DNA of 64,000 nt from Dethiosulfatibacter aminovorans DSM 17477 (GCF_900142005.1 NZ_FQZL01000009.1:62001-126000); one strand, 5' to 3'. Shown: positions 1-8,855, counted from the stretch's first letter. Notes: a model not told the origin generated them from the letters alone. Numbers and translations are program-made.

Positions 1-831
1 TTTGAAGATATAGACATTCTTCTTGTAGCAGTTGGAAGTGGAGTTAGCAGGAAATTCAGTCCAATAGCAGCTTCGAAGGGTGTTATTGTAGTTGACAACA
101 GCAGCGCATTCAGACTGAATGATGATGTTCCGTTGGTCGTGCCTGAGGTGAATCCGGATGACGTGCTGAAGCACAATGGTATAATTGCAAATCCAAACTG
201 CTCTACAATCATAGCATTGACAGCCATTAACGAGCTTAATAAATACAGCAAGATTAAAAGAATGATTGTATCTACATATCAGGCGGTTTCCGGTGCAGGT
301 GTCAAGGGTCTTGAAGAACTTGAAAACCAGGTAGCGGCACTGGGAGCTGGAAAAGAAGTTGAAATAGATACTTTCCAGTATCAGATAGCATACAATCTTA
401 TTCCTCATATCGGACCTTTTTATGACAATGGATATTCAGAAGAGGAGATGAAGATGCAGAACGAGGGAAGAAAGATACTGCACAGTCCCGAGCTTAATGT
501 AAATTGTACTTGTGTGAGGGTTCCTGTTTTCAGAAGTCACTCTGAATCAATCACTCTTGAAACCGAAAGTGAAATTTCTGTTGAAAAGGCAATGGAACTG
601 CTTAAGGATGCTGATGGAGTGAAGCTGGTTGATGATCTGGAAAACAATCAATACCCTATGCCTCTTGATTCATCCGACCAGGATCTTATATATGTAGGTA
701 GAATAAGAAAAGACATAAGTGCAGAAAACTCACTTGTACTGTGGTGTTGTGGAGACCAGGTCAGAAAAGGTGCTGCTACCAATGCCGTTCAGATAGCACA
801 GCTTGTAGTTGAAAAGAATTTAGTGAAGTAG
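1..831 (+). CDS. asd: Aspartate-semialdehyde dehydrogenase, 5'-truncated by window edge
   Basis: The reading frame is open from base 1 to the stop at 829-831, giving 276 residues with no start, so roughly 50-60 N-terminal residues (including the Rossmann nucleotide-binding loop) lie upstream. The enzyme reduces aspartyl phosphate to aspartate semialdehyde for lysine/diaminopimelate, threonine and methionine synthesis in the cytoplasm. The catalytic cysteine is in the family motif NPNCST (Cys codon 199-201); the downstream QAVSGAG stretch and the conserved GDQVRKGAATNAVQIA C-terminus are also typical. The first ATG or TTG codons inside the window are not real starts because the frame and the homology continue to the edge. 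A hairpin follows the gene, so it is probably the last gene of its transcript. Confidence 0.95.
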   Translation, partial: FEDIDILLVAVGSGVSRKFSPIAASKGVIVVDNSSAFRLNDDVPLVVPEVNPDDVLKHNGIIANPNCSTIIALTAINELNKYSKIKRMIVSTYQAVSGAGVKGLEELENQVAALGAGKEVEIDTFQYQIAYNLIPHIGPFYDNGYSEEEMKMQNEGRKILHSPELNVNCTCVRVPVFRSHSESITLETESEISVEKAMELLKDADGVKLVDDLENNQYPMPLDSSDQDLIYVGRIRKDISAENSLVLWCCGDQVRKGAATNAVQIAQLVVEKNLVK

Positions 832-868
832 AGCGGGAAAGTAGTTGCTCAAGATATGAAACGAAACA

Positions 869-918
869 GGAGCTGCTTATTACCGGGATTGTGCCGGGAA
901 TGCTGCAGCTCCCTTTAT
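869..918 (+). terminator. Possible terminator after asd
   Basis: GGAGCTGC (869-876) pairs with GCAGCTCC (905-912) and is followed by a short T-rich stretch. The 28-base loop and weak T run make it a mediocre intrinsic terminator. Confidence 0.45.
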
Positions 919-925
919 ATTGCAT

Positions 926-1240
926 TTAAAGTTTTGGTGTCAATATTTTATTGTTAATCAAGTGGTTAGTGTCTGTCCAGTTGCCGCTGGCCGAAATGCA
1001 AATACGGTCTTCGGATGCAATCTTTAATTTAAGACTGGAGGAACGGGGTAGAATTTGTCCGTTCAGGAATATATTCACCTCGTCACTTAGCTTGCCATGG
1101 TTGTATACCTTTTTGTAGAACATTATTCCAAATTCCGAACATAAATGATTAAGCAAATCTTTCATGGTGCCATTCATTTCAATAGTCTCAACCTGCTTGT
1201 GTGTAAGCTCTCTAATGAAATTGACATATCTGACTTCCAT
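926..1240 (-). CDS. MoaD/ThiS-like beta-grasp small protein lacking the terminal Gly-Gly
   Basis: A 104-residue protein with an AAAGGAGA ribosome binding site just before its ATG. The pattern V-x-Y-V-N-F-x-R-E at residues 3-11, TMKDLLNHLCSEFG at 25-38, VNIFLNG at 55-61 and a final LKLKIASEDRICIS strand at 70-83 follow the MoaD/ThiS ubiquitin-like fold used as a sulfur carrier. The fold assignment is by motif reading. Carriers in that family end in Gly-Gly right after the last strand; here the position reads ASGNWTD and the chain runs about 18 residues further, so thiocarboxylate chemistry would need processing or is lost. No molybdopterin or thiamine genes are adjacent. It faces asd tail to tail. 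Confidence 0.6.
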   Translation of the reverse strand: MEVRYVNFIRELTHKQVETIEMNGTMKDLLNHLCSEFGIMFYKKVYNHGKLSDEVNIFLNGQILPRSSSLKLKIASEDRICISASGNWTDTNHLINNKILTPKL

Positions 1241-1357
1241 TTCAAAATCTCCTTTCGTTTTAGGTTTAAGTTCTTTATCCGTTGTTATTATAGTCCTTTA
1301 AAAGTGAACTTTCAAGACGGGTATATGTTTTTTTTGAATAAATTTGATACAAATCCA

Positions 1358-1386
1358 TTGACAAATGTGGAAAAATTGAGTAAAAT
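1358..1386 (+). promoter_or_regulatory. Sigma-A-type promoter of the cysKE T-box transcript
   Basis: TTGACA (1358-1363), a 17-base spacer and TAAAAT (1381-1386) lie directly upstream of the T-box leader. Confidence 0.8.
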
Positions 1387-1404
1387 GATAAAAACCAAGT
1401 AAAT

Positions 1405-1660
1405 CAGTAGGAATTACATTGAAGAAGGAAAGTAGCATATAATGAAGTTTTAAGAGAGAGCATCATAGCTGGGAGATGCTTAATGGATTGTATGTGAAGT
1501 GCCCTTTGGAGTAGTGCACCGAATACAGTAGGCTGCACCGTGATTCGCACGTTACAGCGATACGGCATGAATGTGCCGGACTAAGAGGGTTTTTCCAATT
1601 AGAGTGGAACCGCGAATATACTTCGTCTCTAGCAGTAGACGAGGTTTTTTTGTTTTTTGA
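1405..1660 (+). promoter_or_regulatory. T-box leader riboswitch (cysteine type) upstream of cysK
   Basis: The leader carries the hallmark T-box sequence AGAGTGGAACCGCG at 1601-1614, a GCTGGGAG apical-loop-like element at 1468-1475, an AGTA loop element near 1431 and a terminator at 1620-1654. A TGC cysteine triplet at 1500-1502, just after GAAG on the 3' side of the presumed Stem I, is the candidate specifier, which agrees with the cysK-cysE genes below. T-box RNAs read the charging state of the matching tRNA: uncharged tRNA-Cys would stabilise the antiterminator and allow transcription. The element class is directly visible; the specifier is inferred from position and gene context. Confidence 0.88.
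1620..1658 (+). terminator. T-box regulated terminator hairpin
   Basis: ACTTCGTCT (1620-1628) pairs with AGACGAGGT (1637-1645; one G-U pair), followed by TTTTTTTGTTTTTT. It is the conditional terminator of the T-box leader. Confidence 0.88.
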
Positions 1661-1679
1661 AAGTAGAAAGGAGATATGA

Positions 1680-2573
1680 ATGATAATTAGAGACTCACTG
1701 AAACTCATCGGCAATACGCCAACGTACAAGATGAAAGACAGCAACATATATGTAAAGCTTGAAAAATTCAATGCAGGAGGAAGCATCAAGGACCGGGCGG
1801 CACTGGGAATGATAGAAGATGCTGAAAGAAGAGGAATATTGAAAGAGGACAGCGTCCTTGTGGAAGCGACAAGTGGTAATACAGGGATTGCAATTGCAAT
1901 GATAGGAAAACTTAAGGGATACAAGGTAATCATTGTGATGCCCGACTCAATGAGTGAAGAAAGAAGAAGGATAATCCAGTCTTATGGTGCAGAGCTTATT
2001 CTTACGGAAGGAGCAAAAGGGATGAAGGGCTCCATTGAACTGGCGGATGAAATGGCAGCAAATGATTCCAGATACTTTGTGATGAGACAGTTTTCAAATC
2101 CGGCAAATAGGGAAATTCATTATGAAACAACTTCTCTGGAACTGTTGGAAGATGTACCTGATATGGATATATTTGTTGCAGGAGTAGGGACTGGAGGAAC
2201 ATTTTCAGGGATAGCGAAAAGATTTAAGGAACAGGACAGAGAAATACTATGCGTGGCTGCTGAACCGTCCGACTCGGCGGTGATATCGGGAGAGGAACCT
2301 GGTCCCCACAAGATACAGGGGATAGGCGCAGGATTCATAACTGATATTTTCCTTTCGGAATACATGGATGAAGTCATAAAGATTGATTATGATTATGCAG
2401 AGAGGGAAACTGTAAACTTTGTAAGGGACACTGGAATACTTGTAGGATTGTCAACGGGAGCCAATATAGCGGCAGCGAAAATGCTTGCTGAAAAATACGG
2501 ACATGAAAAAAAGATCGTTACGATTGCTCCTGATGGAGGAGAAAAGTATATGTCTCTTGGGATATTTGGATAA
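1680..2573 (+). CDS. cysK: Cysteine synthase (O-acetylserine sulfhydrylase)
   Basis: A PLP enzyme of 297 residues that makes cysteine from O-acetylserine and sulfide in the cytoplasm. The PLP lysine is K37 in GGSIKDRA, the substrate/phosphate loop is TSGNTG at 64-69, and the PLP-phosphate loop is GVGTGGT at 168-174. Length matches the family (about 300). The start is the ATG at 1680, six bases after AAAGGAG (1667-1673); another ATG four bases earlier is out of frame. The gene is the first of a two-gene operon with cysE and is controlled by a T-box leader. A cystathionine beta-synthase-type enzyme is the alternative, but pairing with cysE favours CysK. Confidence 0.93.
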   Translation: MIIRDSLKLIGNTPTYKMKDSNIYVKLEKFNAGGSIKDRAALGMIEDAERRGILKEDSVLVEATSGNTGIAIAMIGKLKGYKVIIVMPDSMSEERRRIIQSYGAELILTEGAKGMKGSIELADEMAANDSRYFVMRQFSNPANREIHYETTSLELLEDVPDMDIFVAGVGTGGTFSGIAKRFKEQDREILCVAAEPSDSAVISGEEPGPHKIQGIGAGFITDIFLSEYMDEVIKIDYDYAERETVNFVRDTGILVGLSTGANIAAAKMLAEKYGHEKKIVTIAPDGGEKYMSLGIFG

Positions 2574-2589
2574 TGGAAAGGAGAATGAA

Positions 2590-3168
2590 ATGAAATTTTT
2601 GAAGGAAATAATTTATGATATTGATGCAGCAATTGAAAAGGACCCTGCAGCAAGGAACCGGCTAGAGGTTTTGATACTATACCCTCACATTAAAGCGATA
2701 ATAGACCACAAGATAGCCAAGGCGCTTTACAAAAGGAAGATGTTTTTCATTGCCAGACTCATATCCAACATATCAAAATTCTTTACAGGCATAGAAATCC
2801 ACCCGGGAGCCACTATTGGAAAAGGTCTCTTCATAGATCACGGTATGGGTGTAGTCATTGGTGAAACTGCGATAATAGGTAACAATGTCCATATGTACCA
2901 CGGAGTAACTCTTGGCGGAACCGGAAAGGAAACAGGAAAGAGACATCCTACAGTGGAGGATGATGTTGTAATTGGTGCCGGAGCGAAGGTTTTGGGGAAC
3001 ATATTAATTGCAAAAGGTACGAAGATTGGAGCAAATTCAGTGGTTCTGAGGGATACACAGCCTAATTCTACAGTAGTGGGCATAAGGGCCAAGGAAGTCA
3101 GAAGGGAAAGTGTTGTAAACGTAGAGGAGTACCTTGACAAAAAGATCTTTAATGAAATGATTTTATGA
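2590..3168 (+). CDS. cysE: Serine O-acetyltransferase
   Basis: A 192-residue left-handed beta-helix acetyltransferase that makes O-acetylserine from serine and acetyl-CoA, the substrate of the upstream CysK. The segment [18 protein letters not shown] and the following YHGVTLGG are the CysE hexapeptide-repeat active-site region, and the [19 protein letters not shown] stretch continues the coil. It is short, as in many Firmicutes, because the N-terminal helical domain is reduced. The ATG at 2590 follows GGAAAGGAG (2575-2583) and starts 16 bases after the cysK stop. An upstream in-frame ATG inside cysK lacks a good ribosome binding site and was not used. Confidence 0.95.
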   Translation: MKFLKEIIYDIDAAIEKDPAARNRLEVLILYPHIKAIIDHKIAKALYKRKMFFIARLISNISKFFTGIEIHPGATIGKGLFIDHGMGVVIGETAIIGNNVHMYHGVTLGGTGKETGKRHPTVEDDVVIGAGAKVLGNILIAKGTKIGANSVVLRDTQPNSTVVGIRAKEVRRESVVNVEEYLDKKIFNEMIL

Positions 3169-3201
3169 GATGAATAATTCGGCCGTGAAGGTTTATGGTG
3201 G

Positions 3202-3240
3202 AAAAAAAGAGAATCGGTAGTTAACCGGTTCTCTTTTTTT
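3202..3240. terminator. Bidirectional terminator between cysE and the FAH-family gene
   Basis: AGAGAATCGGT (3208-3218) pairs with ACCGGTTCTCT (3224-3234; one G-T pair), with a T run on the right and an A run on the left, so it can end transcripts from both sides. Confidence 0.88.
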
Positions 3241-3253
3241 GAATCATGCATAA

Positions 3254-4153
3254 TTATAGACACTTTACCTTATTGGTCAAAACTCCTATTTTTTCTACTT
3301 CACATTTTACAATGTCTCCATTTTTTAGCATTTTAGGAGGGTCGAAACCCATTCCTACACCTGCCGGAGTACCAGTCAGGATTATGTCTCCAGGATACAG
3401 AGTGGTGCTTCTTGAAAGATCTGATATAATATAATCAATGTCAAATATCATTTTGGAAGTTTTTGAATCTTGCCTTAGCTCATCGTTTACCCAGCATTTT
3501 ATATCCAGGTCTACAGGGTATGGTACCTGAGACTTGTGAATGATATAGGGCCCCATGGGAGTGAAGGTATCAAGGCTTTTTCCCCTGTGCCACTGTCCAT
3601 GCCTCATTTGGAGATCCCTTGCCGATATATCGTTTACGATGGTGTATCCAAATATGTGGTCAACAATGTCTTCCTTTGCTATGTTTTTTCCTTCCTTGCC
3701 GATTATCAGTGCAAGCTCTACTTCGTAGTCTACTGATTTTGTGAGATTTTCATCAATTACAATTGAATCATCAGGGCCTATTGAAGGATAGCAGGTCTTG
3801 CTGAAGTATATGGGATATTCGGGAATATCACCCTTTACATTGGGCATGGATTTAACTTCATGGACATGGTCTACGTAGTTCTTGCCCAGACAGAAGAGGT
3901 TTCTGAATGAATGTTCTATTGGAGACAATACTTTCACATCATCTATCTGAAGATAGTCTGTAGTCTGGTCAATGAAGAGGGTTATCTTTTCAATATCATC
4001 CTCTTTCAATGACTTTATCAAATCGTTCATATCCTTGATGTTGTCAACTTCAAGGATGCCCTCGAGGTTCTCAAGAACAACAACCTTTGACTTATCTATA
4101 TCCATAACTCCAAGACTTACAGCATCCTGGTACTTGAATCTTAAAAAATACAT
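3254..4153 (-). CDS. Fumarylacetoacetate hydrolase family protein
   Basis: A 299-residue metal-dependent enzyme of the FAH superfamily, which includes acylpyruvate hydrolases, 2-hydroxyhepta-2,4-diene-1,7-dioate isomerases and oxaloacetate-processing proteins. The metal-binding E-x-E is in VDYEVELALIIG, followed by GYTIVNDISARD and the C-terminal ILTGTPAGVG signature with a Gly-rich turn. An N-terminal region of about 60 residues precedes the catalytic domain, as usual. The start has AGGAGG six bases upstream. It is a single gene between terminator and promoter, so no pathway neighbours help; the substrate is unknown. Confidence 0.85.
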   Translation of the reverse strand: MYFLRFKYQDAVSLGVMDIDKSKVVVLENLEGILEVDNIKDMNDLIKSLKEDDIEKITLFIDQTTDYLQIDDVKVLSPIEHSFRNLFCLGKNYVDHVHEVKSMPNVKGDIPEYPIYFSKTCYPSIGPDDSIVIDENLTKSVDYEVELALIIGKEGKNIAKEDIVDHIFGYTIVNDISARDLQMRHGQWHRGKSLDTFTPMGPYIIHKSQVPYPVDLDIKCWVNDELRQDSKTSKMIFDIDYIISDLSRSTTLYPGDIILTGTPAGVGMGFDPPKMLKNGDIVKCEVEKIGVLTNKVKCL

Positions 4154-4181
4154 ATGTGACCTCCTAAGTTATAATATTATC

Positions 4182-4210
4182 AGTATAAATTATATCTTTT
4201 AAAAACTCAA
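4182..4210 (-). promoter_or_regulatory. Promoter of the FAH-family gene
   Basis: On the minus strand TTGAGT (4210-4205), 17 bases, then TATACT (4187-4182), 29 bases before the start codon. Confidence 0.55.
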
Positions 4211-4302
4211 ATAATTTTATATAATAGACATGAATCACATAGAGGATTTAAGGTAGATTTAAGAATCAAATAAATGGATATTAAATATATGGGGGAAAAG
4301 AC

Positions 4303-5097
4303 ATGATAAAGAACTGGGACGAATTCCTATTGCCATATGAACAGGCCGTTGAAGAACTAAAGGTAAAGTTTAAGAGTATCAGAAAAGAATATCGCGATAT
4401 GAATGAATATTCTCCGATAGAATTCACTACGGGCAGGGTGAAGAAAATATCAAGCATTATAGAAAAGGCACACAGAAAAAATGTTGAAATTGAAAGCATT
4501 GAAGACATAGCAGGCATAAGGATAATATGCCAGCTCGTTGACGATATCCCTCACGTTGTGGAGCACATAAGGAACAGGGATGGCAAGGACCTTAAAATAA
4601 TCGAAGAAAGGGACTATATAACCAACAAGAAGGAAAGCGGATATAAAAGCTATCATATAATCATAAGTTATGTTGTGCACACTGCATTCGGAGAAAAGGA
4701 GATACTTGCTGAAATACAGATTCGAACTCTTGCAATGAATTTTTGGGCTACTATAGAACATTCAATCAATTACAAGTTTGGGGAAAATATGCCCGAAGAG
4801 CTCAAGGAAAGACTTAGGGAATCGGCAGAGGTTGCCGGAAGGCTTGATGAGGAAATGTCCAAAATTAAGTTTGAAATAATGGATGCCCAGGAGGTGTTCA
4901 TGATAAGGTCGTCTCTTGTAGCCAGGATAATAAAGAAGATTCAGGTTTTATACTTCAGTGGAAATGTTCCCATGAAGGAGATTGAACAGATACAGGAAGA
5001 TTTCTATACTCTTAGGGAAAGAGGAAGTATTGAAGAGCTTAGAGAGATGAATAGAATGTTGGAGCAAATGCATCAAAGGCTTCATTTAAAAGAATAG
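4303..5097 (+). CDS. Small alarmone synthetase (GTP pyrophosphokinase, RelQ/RelP-like)
   Basis: A 264-residue single-domain RelA/SpoT synthetase that transfers pyrophosphate from ATP to GTP or GDP to make (p)ppGpp. The nucleotide-binding region GRVKKISSIIEKA (44-56), the EDIAGIRI strand (67-74, catalytic Asp D68), RDYITNKKESGYKSYH (103-118) and EIQIRTLAMNFWATIEH (137-153) are the synthetase motifs. No HD hydrolase, TGS or ACT domain is present, so it is a small synthetase rather than a long Rel. It is somewhat longer than B. subtilis RelQ/RelP (about 210), with a helical C-terminal extension. Single-gene transcript with a strong terminator overlapping its stop. Confidence 0.9.
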   Translation: MIKNWDEFLLPYEQAVEELKVKFKSIRKEYRDMNEYSPIEFTTGRVKKISSIIEKAHRKNVEIESIEDIAGIRIICQLVDDIPHVVEHIRNRDGKDLKIIEERDYITNKKESGYKSYHIIISYVVHTAFGEKEILAEIQIRTLAMNFWATIEHSINYKFGENMPEELKERLRESAEVAGRLDEEMSKIKFEIMDAQEVFMIRSSLVARIIKKIQVLYFSGNVPMKEIEQIQEDFYTLRERGSIEELREMNRMLEQMHQRLHLKE

Positions 5098-5126
5098 ATT
5101 CCTTTGGGAATCTATTCTTTGTTTTT
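5091..5126. terminator. Perfect 12-bp terminator overlapping the alarmone synthetase stop codon
   Basis: AGAATAGATTCC (5091-5102) pairs perfectly with GGAATCTATTCT (5107-5118), loop TTTG, then TTGTTTTT. The left arm contains the TAG stop. The minus-strand side ends in TTTTAAA, so it may also serve the facing lipoprotein gene. Confidence 0.9.
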
Positions 5127-5132
5127 CATTGG

Positions 5133-5750
5133 CTATTCGATGGTGTACTGATATTTTATCGATTCATTTTTACTGTCGATAAAGCCGCTTTCTTCAGGGG
5201 ACTCGTTGCTTGAATAGTCGGCATATTTGGTTTCGACATTGTCAACATACCAGTTCCTGTTTGCCTTTATTATCTTGTATTTTTTGAAAAGTACAATTTG
5301 GTCCTTGACTGAATCGGCGTCAGATGATTCTGGAATCTTGACTTTCATGACATAGACGTAGCAAATGTTTTTATCATCCGTATAATATATGTCGGACATG
5401 ACATGTTCGCTTACAGTGAATTTGTCTGATACATAATAGACTTTTCCCACAAGCATCTGTATTTCACCTGCAGATTTCCCCGAAAGGCTGCTGTAGTTTA
5501 TGGTTGTATCTGAAGTCTGTATAAAGGGTGTATCTTCAAGATTGTTCTTCTTGTAGTTGTCTGTCAGATATTCGTTTATGTTGTTAAGATAATCATCGTA
5601 GGAAATTTGGAAGCTGGTGAACATTTCATCGCTTTTTTCAATGTCTTTTATAGTTGATAGAATATCATTTTTTGCAAAAATAGAACAGCCTGAAATTATC
5701 GAACCGATTAGTACAGGCAATAAAATTAAAACAATAACTTTTCTATCCAT
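5133..5750 (-). CDS. Predicted lipoprotein of unknown function
   Basis: A 205-residue protein with a classical lipoprotein signal: positively charged start (MDRK), hydrophobic stretch and lipobox ISGC ending at Cys22. It should be exported, lipidated and anchored on the outer face of the membrane. The mature part is hydrophilic, with YDDYLNNINEYLTDNY and several Tyr/Asp-rich strands, and I do not recognise a domain. It stands alone, convergent with the alarmone synthetase and divergent from tldD. The family is not identified. Confidence 0.8.
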   Translation of the reverse strand: MDRKVIVLILLPVLIGSIISGCSIFAKNDILSTIKDIEKSDEMFTSFQISYDDYLNNINEYLTDNYKKNNLEDTPFIQTSDTTINYSSLSGKSAGEIQMLVGKVYYVSDKFTVSEHVMSDIYYTDDKNICYVYVMKVKIPESSDADSVKDQIVLFKKYKIIKANRNWYVDNVETKYADYSSNESPEESGFIDSKNESIKYQYTIE

Positions 5751-5783
5751 AACTTACCCCCGAAATATTAACTTTACTTAATA

Positions 5784-5812
5784 ATTTTAACATTATTTTA
5801 AATAGAAATCAA
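5784..5812 (-). promoter_or_regulatory. Promoter of the lipoprotein gene
   Basis: Minus strand: TTGATT (5812-5807), 17-base spacer, TAAAAT (5789-5784), about 35 bases before the start codon. Confidence 0.55.
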
Positions 5813-5993
5813 ATTTCATTTTACCGACAAATATAATATAATTCATGATATAATATCCTATGGGCAATGAGCCTTGGGAAGCACTTGATGTTTCAGTGAA
5901 ATTTATCATGATAAATATTGACCATGAAAATGACCAAAAATACTTATGAAGTTTTGCTGTAAATATTTAAAATATTGATTGAGGAGTGATATT

Positions 5994-7394
5994 ATGATAG
6001 CTGCAGGTCTAATAGATAGAGTCATTGATGCCGCGTTGTCTACAGGAGGGGATTTTGCCGAAGTATTTGTTGAAGACAAGACAAATTCGGGAATAAGCCT
6101 CATAGGCGGCAAGATAGAGAAGACCATGTCCGGAAGGGACTATGGCATAGGAATTAGAATATTCGACGGGTTTTTCAGTGTCTACGCATATACAAACAGC
6201 ATGAATGACGATGACATAATCAACACGGCATTGAAGGCTGCCGCTGCAATAAAAAACAGCAGCAGAACTAAAAAAGCCGGCCTTGAATATATGAAGATAG
6301 AAAATTTGATAAACCCTATAGAAATATCGCCTGAGACAGTTAAGAAAAAGAGAAAAATTGAAATCATGAGAAGGGCTTATGATTCGGCAAAAAAATATGA
6401 TGATATGATTTCACAGGTCACTGTAGGTTTGTCGGATTACAAGCAGAAGATTCTAATAGCAAACAGCGAGGGGCTATACAAGGAAGATACGAGGGTGAGA
6501 TCCAGGGTGTCAATTCAGTCAATAGCTTCCAGGGATGGAGAAATGCAGACGGGTTATTTTGCACCTGGAGCATCCCGTGGATTTGAATTTTTTGAAAATC
6601 TTGATGTGGAATGGTACGGGAATGAAGCGTCAAGGATTGCGAAAACCATGATGAATGCGGAATACTGTCCAAGCGGCAAGATGCCTGTAATCATAGACAA
6701 CGGCTTTGGAGGAGTGATTTTCCACGAAGCATGCGGACACGGTCTTGAAGCAACTTCTGTAGCCAAGGGCAATTCTGTTTTTGCCGGAAAGCTGGGTGAG
6801 AAAGTTGCATCTGATTTGGTAACTGCAATTGATGATGGAACCCTAATGAACGAATGGGGATCTTCAAACATTGATGACGAAGGAAATTCTACAAGAAAAA
6901 ATATACTTATTGAAAATGGAATATTGAAGGGATATATGATAGACAAGCTCAACGGCAGAAGGATGGACATGGAAGCCACGGGATCCTCCAGAAGGCAGTC
7001 ATACAAGTTTGCCCCCACTTCAAGGATGTCCAATACCTTCATTGCAAACGGAAAAACAACCAAGGAAGAGATAATTGCCAACACGGAAAAAGGACTTTAT
7101 GCCAAATACATGGGCGGAGGCTCTGTAAACACTGCAACCGGTGAATTCAATTTTGCAGTAATGGAAGGATATAAGATAGAAAACGGCAAGATCACCGATC
7201 CTTTGAGAGGAGCAACTCTTATAGGGACGGGAATGGATGTTCTTCAAAAAATAGACATGGTGGGGAACAATCTTGCCCATGGACAGGGAATGTGTGGTTC
7301 CGTCAGCGGAAGCGTACCTGCCAATGTGGGACAGCCAGTCATTAGAGTTTCAGAACTTACTGTAGGTGGAAGGGATGGTGAAGATAATGCTTAA
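5994..7394 (+). CDS. tldD: TldD metalloprotease subunit
   Basis: A 466-residue protein of the TldD/PmbA (U62) family. TldD carries the zinc site HExxxH, here H244-E245-ACG-H249 in FHEACGHGLEAT. With TldE it forms a protease known in E. coli to process unfolded or modified peptides such as microcin precursors and the CcdA antitoxin. The C-terminal GMCGSVSGSVPANVGQP segment is also family-typical. The ATG at 5994 has GAGGAG seven bases upstream, better than the TTG 15 bases before. It is followed by tldE with a short overlap, so both are cotranscribed; no RiPP precursor or modification enzyme is next to them. Confidence 0.92.
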   Translation: MIAAGLIDRVIDAALSTGGDFAEVFVEDKTNSGISLIGGKIEKTMSGRDYGIGIRIFDGFFSVYAYTNSMNDDDIINTALKAAAAIKNSSRTKKAGLEYMKIENLINPIEISPETVKKKRKIEIMRRAYDSAKKYDDMISQVTVGLSDYKQKILIANSEGLYKEDTRVRSRVSIQSIASRDGEMQTGYFAPGASRGFEFFENLDVEWYGNEASRIAKTMMNAEYCPSGKMPVIIDNGFGGVIFHEACGHGLEATSVAKGNSVFAGKLGEKVASDLVTAIDDGTLMNEWGSSNIDDEGNSTRKNILIENGILKGYMIDKLNGRRMDMEATGSSRRQSYKFAPTSRMSNTFIANGKTTKEEIIANTEKGLYAKYMGGGSVNTATGEFNFAVMEGYKIENGKITDPLRGATLIGTGMDVLQKIDMVGNNLAHGQGMCGSVSGSVPANVGQPVIRVSELTVGGRDGEDNA

Positions 7395-8739
7395 GAAGGG
7401 TTTTTCTGAAAAGGTAATGGAATATGGAAAATCAAAGGGATTTACAGACATGGAAATATACTATTCCGCAGGGTCCAACCTTTCAATAAAGGTGTTTGAG
7501 CAAAAGATTGACAATTACAGCCTTTCTCAAAGTGAAGGAGTATCGTTCAGGGGACTTTACAATGGAAAGATGGGATATTCATATACCGAGAAGATTGACG
7601 ATTCTTCAGTAGAGTTTCTGGTTGACGAAGCAATGGAAAATGCCGAAATAATAGACACTGATGATGAGGAAAAAATCTTCGGCGGCAGCAGTGAATATAC
7701 AAAGATAGACAATTACAATCCAGCACTTGAAGATGTGAAGGAAGAGGACAAGATAAAATTCACTCTCAGAATGGAGGAAGAGGCCAAGAAGCTTGATTCA
7801 AGGATTGAATCAATTCAGTACTGCGTATACGGAGATGGTTCCGATGAAATGAGTCTTGCCAATTCCATGGGACTTTCTCTTGAAGACAGGTCCAATGCAG
7901 CTTTTGCTTATATCGGTGTGGTTGCAAAGGAGAAGGACGATATAAAAACAGGATTCGGATACAAGGTCACAAACGATTTTACGGAGCTTGATCCCTGTAA
8001 AATTGCTAATGAGGCAGTGGAAGAGGCGATATCAATGCTTGGTGCAGAAACTGTAGAATCCGGGAATTACAAGGTTATACTTAGGAATAATGCCGCAGCT
8101 GATTTGATAGATGCCTTTTCGGGGATATTTTCTGCCGAGAGGGTGCAGAAGGACCTTTCGCTGATGAAAGGTAAACTTAACACAAAAATAGCTGTTGAAA
8201 AACTGACTTTAGTGGATAATCCACATTTAAAGGAAGGTTTTGCATCGTCTTCATTTGATGGAGAAGGACATGCTACATATAGAAAGAATATCATTGAAAA
8301 AGGTGTTTTAAAGACCTACATGCACAACCTTAAGACTTCGGAAAAAGACGGCGTTGAAAGCACTGGAAATGCAAGCAGAGGTTCCTACAAGTCGTCAATA
8401 GGCATAGCTCCTTCAAATTTATATGTTGAAAAGGGAGATAAGGGACTCGAAGATATGATTAAAGGAACGGATATCGGGATACTGATAATTGACCTTCAGG
8501 GACTGCATTCGGGACTGAATTCCTTGTCTGGCGATTTTTCCCTGTCATGCTATGGATACATGATAGAAGGTGGAAAGAAAACCAGACCTGTAAATCAGAT
8601 TACGGTTTCAGGAAATTTCTTCAATATGATCAATAACATTGAAGAAATCGGATCGGATCTTAGATTTGGGCTTCCGTCTGATGCCTATATTGGATCTCCG
8701 TCGATAAAAATAAAATCACTTTCCATAGCAGGAAAATAA
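7375..8739 (+). CDS. tldE: TldE/PmbA partner subunit
   Basis: A 454-residue TldD/PmbA-family protein that overlaps the tldD end by 20 bases. It lacks the HExxxH motif; the equivalent region reads NNAAADLIDAFSG, as in TldE/PmbA proteins, which shape the protease chamber while TldD supplies the zinc. The C-terminal FNMINNIEEIGSDLRFG and SIKIKSLSIAGK are PmbA signatures. Starts at 7375 or 7387 are both possible (MVKIMLKK or MLKK); no single ribosome binding site decides. Together with tldD it forms a two-gene operon ended by a weak hairpin. Confidence 0.9.
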   Translation: MVKIMLKKGFSEKVMEYGKSKGFTDMEIYYSAGSNLSIKVFEQKIDNYSLSQSEGVSFRGLYNGKMGYSYTEKIDDSSVEFLVDEAMENAEIIDTDDEEKIFGGSSEYTKIDNYNPALEDVKEEDKIKFTLRMEEEAKKLDSRIESIQYCVYGDGSDEMSLANSMGLSLEDRSNAAFAYIGVVAKEKDDIKTGFGYKVTNDFTELDPCKIANEAVEEAISMLGAETVESGNYKVILRNNAAADLIDAFSGIFSAERVQKDLSLMKGKLNTKIAVEKLTLVDNPHLKEGFASSSFDGEGHATYRKNIIEKGVLKTYMHNLKTSEKDGVESTGNASRGSYKSSIGIAPSNLYVEKGDKGLEDMIKGTDIGILIIDLQGLHSGLNSLSGDFSLSCYGYMIEGGKKTRPVNQITVSGNFFNMINNIEEIGSDLRFGLPSDAYIGSPSIKIKSLSIAGK

Positions 8740-8744
8740 AAAAT

Positions 8745-8797
8745 AGGCAGCTGCACCCAATATCTCGTCCAGAGTGGGAATCGGCTGCCTTGATTTT
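8745..8797 (+). terminator. Possible terminator after tldE
   Basis: AGGCAGC (8745-8751) pairs with GCTGCCT (8784-8790), with an inner CCCA/TGGG pair (8756-8759/8775-8778), followed by TGATTTT. The T run is poor. Confidence 0.45.
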
Positions 8798-8855
8798 GGG
8801 ATTTTAAGTAAAGTCAAGTTCGTGATAAGAATACATAGATGTAAAGAAATACTTG

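Noticed and set aside
1463-1933. A 156-codon minus-strand frame across the T-box and cysK start
   Set aside because: It overlaps a clear T-box leader and cysK on the other strand, and its translation looks random.
5820-5993. A possible fifth copy of the structured repeat upstream of tldD (GGGAAGCACTTGATG)
   Set aside because: Only an isolated GAAGCAC word matches; the AGAAAGTT and ACTTTCT arms are absent.
6554-7084. A 176-codon minus-strand frame inside tldD
   Set aside because: Antisense shadow; tldD has the zinc motif and full-length homology.
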